In this document: in pieces, positions 1 through 5,550 of the stretch
How positions within the stretch are numbered: position 1 is the stretch's first letter
How the letters are laid out: each line of letters starts with the position of its first letter
Source of the DNA: CAIPAT01 sp037144075
GTDB lineage: Bacteria; Verrucomicrobiota; Lentisphaeria; Victivallales; Victivallaceae
DNA length: 7,263 nt
Direction: 5' to 3'
NCBI GenBank assembly: GCA_037144075.1
Contig: JBAWXM010000275.1
Span: 1-7,263, forward strand
Notes under the pieces: generated by a model
Told to the model about the DNA's origin: nothing
The model's input: the letters and a program-made list of their open reading frames with translations, nothing else
The model's database searches: none
Translations under genes and position numbers: made by a program

Positions 1-15
1 TGAAAACGGTTCCAC

Positions 16-41
16 TTTCGTGCCTTTTCGTGCTTTTCGTG
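16..41. repeat. Short TTTCGTG direct repeats
   Basis: TTTCGTG occurs three times, at 16-22, 26-32 and 35-41, separated by 2-3 bases. The copies are exact in the 7-base core. Function is unknown. It could be the edge of a dispersed intergenic repeat family that continues to the left of the window. Confidence 0.45.
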
Positions 42-251
42 GTAGAAACGGCTGTATATTGTTCCCAATCTTCAGCGAAAACACAAAAGCTAAAGCGCTG
101 TACCCCGATATTCCAGCAAAGGACACGAATTCGACCTAGGCTATCTCCTGCTTGCCGAATAGAGCAAGCGCAGAGCCTGAAAATACGGCGGTAATATTCA
201 CCAAAACTGAACCCTTCAAATTCCTGTCCGCAACAGCAAAATGAATTCCGC

Positions 252-279
252 TATCGCCGTTCGCGTGAGAGTGGCGATA
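252..279. repeat. Intergenic inverted repeat (hairpin)
   Basis: The outer arms TATCGCC (252-258) and GGCGATA (273-279) are perfectly complementary. The stem can extend inward to 11 pairs, two of them G-U, leaving a 6-base loop GCGTGA at 263-268. No T-run follows immediately (the nearest starts near 300), so it does not look like an intrinsic terminator. It lies 187 bases before hsdM and may be an operator, a transcript hairpin or a repeat remnant. Confidence 0.4.
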
Positions 280-396
280 CCGGTGTTACAGCCGCCAGAA
301 TTCTTTTTTCTCAGAGAAAATACTGCTTTTTTATCAAAACGACGCAAAATGTCCTGCCCCGCGCACTATTTTTCGCATGTTGAATGATTGTTATTA

Positions 397-424
397 TTGC
401 CTTTTGAACGATAGAGGTTATTTT
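397..424 (+). promoter_or_regulatory. Weak candidate promoter for hsdM
   Basis: TTGCCT (397-402) and TATTTT (419-424), spaced by 16 bases, each match 4 of 6 positions of the sigma-70 consensus. The position, about 43 bases before the hsdM start in AT-rich sequence, is plausible. The match is weak and other hexamer pairs nearby are almost as good. Confidence 0.22.
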
Positions 425-455
425 ACAGGATGAAAAGAAGAGAAATTTTAATCAT

Positions 456-461
456 AAGGGA
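456..461 (+). promoter_or_regulatory. Ribosome binding site of hsdM
   Basis: AAGGGA lies 5 bases before the ATG at 467 and is a good Shine-Dalgarno match. It fixes the hsdM start and shows that translation begins here independently of any upstream gene. Confidence 0.7.
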
Positions 462-466
462 CAGGC

Positions 467-1918
467 ATGTTTGAACAAACCTTTAAGAATATTGACGACA
501 TATTGCACAAAGACGCGGGTTGCGGCAGTGAACTGGATTATGTTGAACAAACCTCCTGGATTTTATTCCTCAAATATCTGGACGACCTGGAACGCGACAA
601 AGCCACCGCCGCCGAACTCACCGGCAGAACCTATACGCCGATCATTGACAAGGAATACCAGTGGAATACCTGGGCGGCCCCGAAACTAACTGACGGCAGA
701 ATTGACCATAACGCGCTTTCCGGCGATGACCTGGCCGACTTTGTCAACATCAAGCTTTTTCCTTACCTGAAGAAATTCAAGACCTCCGCCGAAAGCGCCG
801 ACACCATTGAATATAAAATCGGCGAGATTTTTTCCGAGTTGAAAAACCGCATCCAGAGCGGCTATAACCTGCGCGAAGTAATCAACCGCATCGACGAACT
901 GCGTTTCCGCACCCATGCCGAAAAGCACGAAATGAGCCATCTCTATGAAGATAAGATTAAAAACATGGGCAATGCCGGGCGCAACGGCGGCGAATATTAC
1001 ACCCCGCGCCCGTTGATTAAAACCATTGTAAAAGTGGTTGCCCCCGAAATCGGACAGAAAATCTATGACGGCGCAGTAGGCTCGGCAGGCTTTCTGGTCG
1101 AGGCGTTTGAGTATCTGAAGCACAGCAAAAAACTCACCACGGACGATACCGTCACTTTGCAGAAAAATACTTTTTACGGCAAAGAGAAAAAATCGCTGGC
1201 GTATATCATCGGCACCATGAATATGATTCTGCACGGCGTGGAAGCTCCTAATATTGTGCATACCAACACCCTTGCCGAAAACCTGGCCGACATCCAGGAA
1301 CGCGACCGCTATGATGTGGTACTGGCCAATCCGCCGTTCGGCGGCAAGGAACGCGCCGAAGTGCAGCAGAACTTCCCCATTAAAACCGGTGAAACCGCCT
1401 CGCTGTTCTTACAGCATTTTATAAAAATACTCAAAGCTGGCGGCAGGGCCGGCGTGGTGATTAAAAACACCTTTCTGAGCAATACCGATAATGCTTCGGT
1501 AAGTTTGCGTAAACTGCTGCTGGAAAACTGCAATCTGCATACTGTATTGGATCTGCCGGGCGGCACCTTCACCGGGGCGGGCGTTAAAACCGTGGTGCTG
1601 TTTTTTGAAAAAGGCGCGCCCACCCAAAAGGTATGGTTCTACCAACTGAATCTGGATAGAAACCTGGGCAAGACCAATGCCCTGAGCGAAAAAGACCTGG
1701 CAGAATTTGTCGTACTGCAAAAGACCAAAGCCGACAGCGAAAATTCCTGGTCGATCAATGTAAAAGACATTGACCAGACAACCTTTGACCTGAGCGCCAA
1801 AAACCCCAATAAAAAAGAAGAAACCGCCTTACGCAGCCCAGCGGAGATACTGGAAGAAATGAAAGCCCTGGACGAAGAAAGCGCTGAAATATTAAAATCA
1901 ATAGGCGGGTTGTTATGA
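467..1918 (+). CDS. hsdM: Type I restriction-modification system DNA methyltransferase subunit (HsdM)
   Basis: This 483-residue protein is a type I N6-adenine methyltransferase subunit. With two HsdM and one HsdS it would methylate adenines in a bipartite target using S-adenosylmethionine. The N-terminal region (about 1-150) has the helical HsdM_N character (Y-V-E-Q-T-S-W-I-L-F-L-K-Y-L). The catalytic domain starts near GGEYYTPRPL. Motif I, the AdoMet-binding loop, is DGAVGSAGFL at about 201-210. Motif IV is NPPF at 288-291, the N6-adenine type. The length is usual for the family, and the C-terminus ends in a short helix, LDEESAEILKSIGGLL. AAGGGA before the ATG supports the start, and the stop overlaps the next gene by ATGA. 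It looks intact. No hsdR is visible, so whether the locus restricts or only methylates cannot be decided here. Confidence 0.95.
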   Translation: MFEQTFKNIDDILHKDAGCGSELDYVEQTSWILFLKYLDDLERDKATAAELTGRTYTPIIDKEYQWNTWAAPKLTDGRIDHNALSGDDLADFVNIKLFPYLKKFKTSAESADTIEYKIGEIFSELKNRIQSGYNLREVINRIDELRFRTHAEKHEMSHLYEDKIKNMGNAGRNGGEYYTPRPLIKTIVKVVAPEIGQKIYDGAVGSAGFLVEAFEYLKHSKKLTTDDTVTLQKNTFYGKEKKSLAYIIGTMNMILHGVEAPNIVHTNTLAENLADIQERDRYDVVLANPPFGGKERAEVQQNFPIKTGETASLFLQHFIKILKAGGRAGVVIKNTFLSNTDNASVSLRKLLLENCNLHTVLDLPGGTFTGAGVKTVVLFFEKGAPTQKVWFYQLNLDRNLGKTNALSEKDLAEFVVLQKTKADSENSWSINVKDIDQTTFDLSAKNPNKKEETALRSPAEILEEMKALDEESAEILKSIGGLL

Positions 1919-2775
1919 AGAGCGAAATCATATTATATCGGCCGGACGAATTAGCTGAGCATATTGAGGTCAGAATTAATGATGAAACCGTTTGGCTGAA
2001 CCGTCAGCAAATATCCAATCTGTTCAACAGGGATGTCAAAACCATTGGAAAGCATATCAATAATGTTTTTCTGGAAGGAGAAATGGTCGAAGAAGCAACT
2101 GTCGCAAAATTTGCGACAGTTCAAAACGAAGGCGGCAGAATGGTGGAACGCCAGGTGGAATACTACAACCTTGATGTTATTATTTCGGTTGGATATCGGG
2201 TGAAATCCAAGCAAGGTACACAATTTCGTATTTGGGCAAACCGGGTATTAAAAGATTATTTACTAAAAGGCTATGCTATTAATAACCGAATGAACCGTTT
2301 GGAAGACAATATGGAAGTCCTGAAAAACAAGGTTCATGAAATAGACCTGCAAATACATACCCATCTTATCCCCACCCAGGGCATATTCTTCGACGGTCAA
2401 GTGTTTGATGCTTACGAACTCGCATCCAAAATTATCCGCTCTGCAAAGCAAAGCATTGTTCTGATAGATAATTACATCGACGAAAGCGCCATTACTCATT
2501 TAGCTAAAAAGAAAACCAACATAAAAGTGCTTCTGCTTTCCAAAAATATCAGCAAAACGCTCGAACTGGATTTAAAAAAAGCCAATGAACAATATGGCAA
2601 TTTTGAAATAAAAACTTTCGCGCACAGCCACGACCGCTTTTTAATAATAGACCAAAACGAAGTGTATCACTTAGGCGCTTCACTCAAAGACCTTGGCAAA
2701 AAATGGTTCGCGTTTTCTAAAATGGATAAAAAGTCAGTGGAAAGTATATTAAATTCAATTTCAGGAATGATATGA
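1915..2775 (+). CDS. rhuM: RhuM-family protein with C-terminal PLD-like domain
   Basis: This 286-residue protein has an N-terminal RhuM-type domain (about 1-125). Recognisable stretches are V-W-L-N-R-Q-Q-I-S-N-L-F, a helix-turn-helix-like segment, and Y-Y-N-L-D-V-I-I-S-V-G-Y-R-V. A predicted coiled stretch (about 127-150) links it to a C-terminal domain. That domain carries SHDRFLIID, an HxR-x4-D variant of the phospholipase D HKD motif (H239, R241, D246), followed by YHLGASLKDLGKKWFAF. RhuM was first named in a Salmonella pathogenicity island, and homologues are frequent inside type I RM operons; their molecular role is not established. A DNA-binding protein with a PLD-like nuclease or degenerate nuclease domain is inferred. 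ATGA overlaps at both ends place it in the hsd operon. The final residues SILNSISGMI resemble the HsdM tail. Confidence 0.85.
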   Translation: MKSEIILYRPDELAEHIEVRINDETVWLNRQQISNLFNRDVKTIGKHINNVFLEGEMVEEATVAKFATVQNEGGRMVERQVEYYNLDVIISVGYRVKSKQGTQFRIWANRVLKDYLLKGYAINNRMNRLEDNMEVLKNKVHEIDLQIHTHLIPTQGIFFDGQVFDAYELASKIIRSAKQSIVLIDNYIDESAITHLAKKKTNIKVLLLSKNISKTLELDLKKANEQYGNFEIKTFAHSHDRFLIIDQNEVYHLGASLKDLGKKWFAFSKMDKKSVESILNSISGMI

Positions 2776-2954
2776 CAAACTTGGGGAAAAATATTTCTAC
2801 CGAAGCTGGTGGCATGGATTCTCCCGGGAACGCCACTCTCCGCAGTGGCAAATCAGCCAATCGGGAGATTGGCGTTCCCAGGATGGGATGGGAAATAAAA
2901 ACGCTGGATACTGAAAGCGCAGATATTTTAAACTCAATTTTGGGGCTGATATGA
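2772..2954 (+). CDS. Small 60-codon ORF carrying a REP pair and an HsdM-like tail
   Basis: No known family is recognised. It starts in an ATGA overlap with rhuM (AGGA at 2763-2766 is a possible Shine-Dalgarno) and ends in an ATGA overlap with hsdS. Codons 1-17 are unremarkable. The middle is the translation of a REP hairpin pair (2826-2879), giving G-N-A-T-L-R-S-G and A-N-R-E-I-G-V-P. The last 22 residues match the HsdM C-terminus at 13 of 22 positions without gaps. It may be translated only to keep ribosomes moving from rhuM to hsdS, or it may be a remnant left by insertion. Whether the peptide has a function is unknown. Because the flanking overlaps are precise, it probably is translated. 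Confidence 0.5.
   Translation: MTNLGKNISTEAGGMDSPGNATLRSGKSANREIGVPRMGWEIKTLDTESADILNSILGLI
2826..2879 (+). repeat. Paired REP element (type A + type B hairpins) upstream of hsdS
   Basis: Type A is the head GGGAAC plus hairpin GCCACT/AGTGGC with a 6-base loop (2826-2849). After 6 bases comes type B, hairpin GCCAATC/GATTGGC with loop GGGA and tail GTTCCC (2856-2879). The outer ends GGGAACGCC (2826-2834) and GGCGTTCCC (2871-2879) are perfect inverted repeats, so the pair is a composite palindrome like a bacterial interspersed mosaic element. The sequence just before it resembles the spacer joining type A copies inside the RAYT gene. It lies 71 bases before the hsdS start and could affect mRNA stability or expression of HsdS relative to HsdM. 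Confidence 0.85.
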
Positions 2955-4138
2955 AACAAGGTTGGGAAATAAAAAAGTTAGTTGATGTTTGTATTGTTGA
3001 ACGTGGAAGTTCACCAAGACCAATTGAAAAATATCAAACTGATCGCTCAGATGGTGTAAATTGGATTAAAATTGGAGACACTAAGGGAGTAGATAAATAC
3101 ATTTATTCAACAAAAGAGAAAATTACAAAAGAAGGTGCAGAAAAGTCTAGGTATGTAAAAGAAGGCGATTTTATTCTTTCCAATTCAATGTCTTTTGGGA
3201 AGCCATTCATTATGAAAACCGATGGTTATATTCACGATGGTTGGTTTGTTTTACGTTTACATAAATTCATTAATTCAGAATATTTTTTTAATCTTCTTTC
3301 ATCACCATATGTTAATGAACAATTTCATAAATTGGCAAGTGGTTCAGTAGTAAAAAATATAAGTGGTGATTTGGTGAAGAAAGTGGTTCTGCCTATCCCC
3401 CCGCTCCCGGAGCAGCAACGCATCGTAGCCATCCTGGATGAAGCCTTTACCGCAATCGCCAAGGCAAAAGCCAATGCCGAACAAAACCTCAAAAACGCCA
3501 AAGAACTTTTTGATTGCATATTAAATGAGATTTTGTATGATAAAAGTTGGGAAGTAAGAGCGTTGGGTGAAATTTGCTCAAAGGTTGAGTATGGTTCATC
3601 AACCAAATCAAAACCAGAAGGGAAATTACCAGTTCTTAGAATGGGCAATATTCAAAATGGTCGTTTCAATTGGGATAGCCTTGTATATTCTGATGATGAA
3701 GAAGACAATAAGCAATACTTACTAAAATACAATGATGTTCTTTTTAATAGAACAAATAGTCCAGAATTAGTTGGCAAAACCGCAATTTATAAAAGCGAAA
3801 TGCCTGCGATTTTTGCAGGTTATTTAATTCGTATTCACAGAAAAGAAGATTTGCTTGATGCTGATTATTTGAATTTCTACTTGAATAGCAAAATGGCAAA
3901 TGAGTATGGGAAAACGGTTGTAATTTCAAGCGTTAATCAAGCAAACATCAATGGAACAAAATTAAAAACATATCCGATCCCTTTACCAAAATTAAAACAA
4001 CAACAAGCCATCGTCCAAAAACTCGATGCCCTTTCCGCCGAGACCAAAAGATTAGAAGCCATCTACCAGCGGAAAATCGAAGATTTGGAGGAGTTGAAAA
4101 AGAGTGTATTGGCTAAAGCGTTTAAGGGGGAATTATGA
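2951..4138 (+). CDS. hsdS: Type I restriction-modification specificity subunit (HsdS)
   Basis: This 395-residue protein recognises both halves of the bipartite target and docks two HsdM subunits. It has two target recognition domains, each opened by a similar G/S-W-E-x-x-x-L motif: TRD1 at about 3-146 (GWEIKKL) and TRD2 at about 199-340 (SWEVRAL). Each is followed by a conserved helical spacer. The central one begins LPIPPLPEQQRIVAIL (about 147-197). The C-terminal one begins LPKLKQQQAIVQKLDAL (about 345) and ends in AFKGEL. This is the normal full-length two-TRD layout. The TRD segments are clearly AT-rich while the central spacer and C-terminal end are GC-richer, as expected for TRDs exchanged by recombination. 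The start overlaps the preceding small ORF by ATGA, with GGGG (2942-2945) as a weak ribosome binding site. The DNA target cannot be predicted from sequence alone. Confidence 0.95.
   Translation: MKQGWEIKKLVDVCIVERGSSPRPIEKYQTDRSDGVNWIKIGDTKGVDKYIYSTKEKITKEGAEKSRYVKEGDFILSNSMSFGKPFIMKTDGYIHDGWFVLRLHKFINSEYFFNLLSSPYVNEQFHKLASGSVVKNISGDLVKKVVLPIPPLPEQQRIVAILDEAFTAIAKAKANAEQNLKNAKELFDCILNEILYDKSWEVRALGEICSKVEYGSSTKSKPEGKLPVLRMGNIQNGRFNWDSLVYSDDEEDNKQYLLKYNDVLFNRTNSPELVGKTAIYKSEMPAIFAGYLIRIHRKEDLLDADYLNFYLNSKMANEYGKTVVISSVNQANINGTKLKTYPIPLPKLKQQQAIVQKLDALSAETKRLEAIYQRKIEDLEELKKSVLAKAFKGEL
4124..4131 (+). promoter_or_regulatory. Strong ribosome binding site at the hsdS-RAYT junction
   Basis: AAGGGGGA sits in the last codons of hsdS, a few bases before the ATG at 4135. 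It supports initiation of the RAYT frame at the ATGA overlap rather than further downstream, even though the first hundred codons are repeats. Confidence 0.6.
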
Positions 4139-5460
4139 AGCATATTCCCCATGCCGGGAACGCCGCCAACCCCGGGAACGCCACTCTCCGCAGTGGCAAA
4201 TCAGCCAATCAGGAGATTGGCGATCCCAGGTTTAAAACTGCCAATCAGGAGATTGGCGATCCCAGGTTTAAAACTGCCAATCGGGAGATTGGCGATCCCG
4301 GGGTTAAAACTGCCAATCAGGAGATTGGCGATCCCGGGTTTAAAACTGCCAATCGGGAGATTGGCGATCCCGGGGTTAAAACTGCCAATCGGGAGATTGG
4401 CGATCCCTGGGTTAAAACTGCCAATCAGGAGATTGGCGATCCCAGGGGGAACCAATGGCATAGCCGGGGATATTTGCCGCATTTCGACAGCGCGGTCGCG
4501 GTACAGCACGTTACATTTCATCTTGCCGACAGTCTGCCGGAAAGCGTGCTGGAGCGTCTGGAGCAGGAGATTCGCTGTCTGCCGTCTGAAAAGCAGGATG
4601 CGGAGCGGCGTAAACGATGGGATGCCTGGATTGACGCGGGGCACGGTTCATGTATTATGCGGGAGCCGACGGTGGCGCGGATAGTGCAGAATGCGTTCCT
4701 TTTCTTTGATGGTCAGCGTTACAGGCTTTTAGCGTGGGTGGTGATGCCGAATCATGTGCATGTTTTATTTCAGCCGGTCAACGGCTGGACTGTGGCAAAA
4801 ATTGTGGCATCGTGGAAGAAATTCACCGCGACTAAAATCTGTTCGCCCGGGAACGCCACTACACCCGGGAACGCCACTCTCCGCAGTGGCATGGATTTCT
4901 CCGGGAACGCCACTCTCCGCAGTGGCATGGATTTCTCCGGGAACGCCACTCTCCGCAGTGGCGAAAACGAATATGCCAATCGGGAGATTGGCGATCCCAG
5001 GGTAAAAACTGCCAATCGGGAGATTGGCGATCCCAGGGGTAATCCCGGTGGTAAATCCGGGGGTGGGATTAAATCTCCGGTTTGGCATCGGGAATACTGG
5101 GATCGTTTCATCCGGGACAGCCGGCACTATGAGCAGGCAGTGGAGTATATTCACCAGAATCCGGTAAAAACGGGGCTGGCCGCAACAGCAGCAGAATGGC
5201 CGTGGAGCAGCGCCAGTTTCAGCGGCATGGATTTTTCCGGGAACGCCGCTACCCCCGGGAACGCCACTCTCCGCAGTGGCAAAAGCGAATATGCCAATCA
5301 GGAGATTGGCGATCCCGGGGTAAAATCCGGCGATCCCGGGGTTGCCGCCGCATTCAAAGGGGAGGGACAGGTTGTCCCCTCCCTTGGACTCACTTTTACG
5401 ACTGCCGGGGGGATTCAAAAGCTGCAATGCTGGAATACATCCGGCATATTGATGCAATAA
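4135..5460 (+). CDS. REP-associated tyrosine transposase (RAYT, Y1/HUH family) with in-frame REP arrays
   Basis: RAYTs are single-strand DNA transposases of the IS200/IS605-like HUH superfamily that act on REP hairpins. The core (about 108-362) opens with RGYLPHFDSAVAVQHVTFHLADSLP. It carries the metal-binding MPNHVHVL motif (H207, H209), then W-x-R-E-Y-W-D-R-F-I-R-D and YIHQNPVKTGL, whose Y338 is the likely nucleophile, and ends near WPWSSAS. At 441 residues it is about twice the usual length because repeats are inserted in frame. They lie at about 8-103, at about 236-312 (in the linker before the WHREYWDRF segment) and from about 365 onward. Without them a normal RAYT remains, and all core motifs are present, so activity is possible. 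It is coupled to hsdS by ATGA with a strong ribosome binding site. The tail after the last repeat is unrecognised. Confidence 0.85.
   Translation: MKHIPHAGNAANPGNATLRSGKSANQEIGDPRFKTANQEIGDPRFKTANREIGDPGVKTANQEIGDPGFKTANREIGDPGVKTANREIGDPWVKTANQEIGDPRGNQWHSRGYLPHFDSAVAVQHVTFHLADSLPESVLERLEQEIRCLPSEKQDAERRKRWDAWIDAGHGSCIMREPTVARIVQNAFLFFDGQRYRLLAWVVMPNHVHVLFQPVNGWTVAKIVASWKKFTATKICSPGNATTPGNATLRSGMDFSGNATLRSGMDFSGNATLRSGENEYANREIGDPRVKTANREIGDPRGNPGGKSGGGIKSPVWHREYWDRFIRDSRHYEQAVEYIHQNPVKTGLAATAAEWPWSSASFSGMDFSGNAATPGNATLRSGKSEYANQEIGDPGVKSGDPGVAAAFKGEGQVVPSLGLTFTTAGGIQKLQCWNTSGILMQ
4156..4197 (+). repeat. Truncated and complete type A REP at the RAYT 5' end
   Basis: A head-only copy GGGAACGCC (4156-4164) is followed 18 bases on by a complete type A copy (4174-4197) with hairpin GCCACT/AGTGGC. 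The 18-base offset is half of the 36-base unit and keeps the frame. Six bases then lead into the type B array, the same A-to-B spacing as in the pair upstream of hsdS. Confidence 0.85.
4204..4443 (+). repeat. Seven-copy tandem array of type B REP hairpins, 36-bp period
   Basis: Seven 24-base units start at 4204, 4240, 4276, 4312, 4348, 4384 and 4420. Each is hairpin GCCAATC/GATTGGC with loop AGGA or GGGA and tail GATCCC. They are separated by 12-base spacers close to AGGTTTAAAACT. The period of exactly 36 bases encodes a 12-residue repeat, A-N-R/Q-E-I-G-D-P-x-x-K-T. Loop order is A,A,G,A,G,G,A by first base. Near-identical spacers point to tandem duplication rather than independent insertions. 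Confidence 0.95.
4849..5034 (+). repeat. Internal REP array in the RAYT linker (A half, three A, two B)
   Basis: A half type A copy (4849-4860) is followed by three complete type A copies at 4867-4890, 4903-4926 and 4939-4962, with a 12-base spacer ATGGATTTCTCC and 36-base period. After another 12-base spacer come two type B copies at 4975-4998 and 5011-5034. The array falls between the KKFTATKI and WHREYWDRF segments of the transposase, replacing or expanding a linker without changing the frame. Confidence 0.93.
5239..5337 (+). repeat. Third REP array at the RAYT 3' end
   Basis: A half type A copy (5239-5250, GCT in place of ACT) precedes a complete type A copy (5257-5280), a 12-base spacer and a type B copy (5293-5316). 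A fragment GGCGATCCC (5329-5337) is the tail of a truncated type B copy. The array begins directly after the conserved WPWSSAS end of the transposase core and has the same half-A then A then B order as the internal array. Confidence 0.9.
5357..5385. repeat. Strong GC-rich hairpin near the RAYT 3' end
   Basis: Arms 5357-5369 and 5373-5385 pair over 13 positions with one A-C mismatch and one G-U pair. The inner stem is GGGACA/TGTCCC around loop GGT. The sequence differs from both REP types. It lies inside the RAYT frame and is not followed by a T-run, so an intrinsic terminator is doubtful. It may be a third repeat class or an mRNA end-protecting hairpin. Confidence 0.5.
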
Positions 5461-5466
5461 AATAAA

Positions 5467-5500
5467 TTGATAATCATATATTTGTTTTTATGATTATCAA
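5467..5500. promoter_or_regulatory. Perfect 12-bp inverted repeat downstream of the RAYT
   Basis: TTGATAATCATA (5467-5478) and TATGATTATCAA (5489-5500) are perfect inverted repeats around a 10-base spacer. Arm centres are 22 bases apart, about two helical turns, which suits an operator for a dimeric regulator. The XRE-domain protein encoded at 5692 is a candidate ligand by proximity only. An AT-rich terminator hairpin is the alternative, but no clear T-run follows on the + strand. Confidence 0.45.
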
Positions 5501-5550
5501 AATAGTTTGATATGAACAGGTGGTTGTCAATATTTTGGGATTATGAATGA

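Larger units (their letters stand above)
1..466. other. Upstream region without a convincing gene
   Basis: No reading frame here has both a credible start and a ribosome binding site. The stretch contains a short TTTCGTG repeat (16-41), a hairpin (252-279) and AT-rich sequence just before hsdM that could hold its promoter. A minus-strand frame stays open from about 250 to the left edge but has no ATG and low-complexity content. The region is best read as intergenic or as decayed sequence bordering the operon. Confidence 0.6.

Noticed and set aside
2..250. Minus-strand frame open for about 80 codons to the left edge
   Set aside because: It has no ATG, its content is Cys- and Arg-rich and compositionally odd, and part of it is the translated TTTCGTG repeat. 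A coding role cannot be supported.
252..279. Hairpin as an intrinsic terminator of an upstream gene
   Set aside because: The nearest T-run begins about 20 bases after the stem, too far for an intrinsic terminator.
241..387. 48-codon + strand frame starting at ATG 241
   Set aside because: It has no ribosome binding site, contains the 252-279 hairpin and shows no recognisable features.
686..1261. 191-codon minus-strand frame opposite hsdM
   Set aside because: It lies fully within the conserved methyltransferase coding sequence and has no recognisable content; it is a shadow of hsdM codon use.
4204..4443. CRISPR-like regularity of the 36-bp array
   Set aside because: The 12-base spacers are nearly identical to each other and the whole unit is in frame with a transposase. 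No cas genes are present. It is a tandem REP array.
4201..5457. Long open frames on the minus strand (4201-4644, 4765-5457) and in another + frame (4151-4684)
   Set aside because: They consist mainly of translated repeats, which have no stops in several frames. The non-repeat parts show no recognisable protein, whereas the frame from 4135 carries all RAYT motifs.
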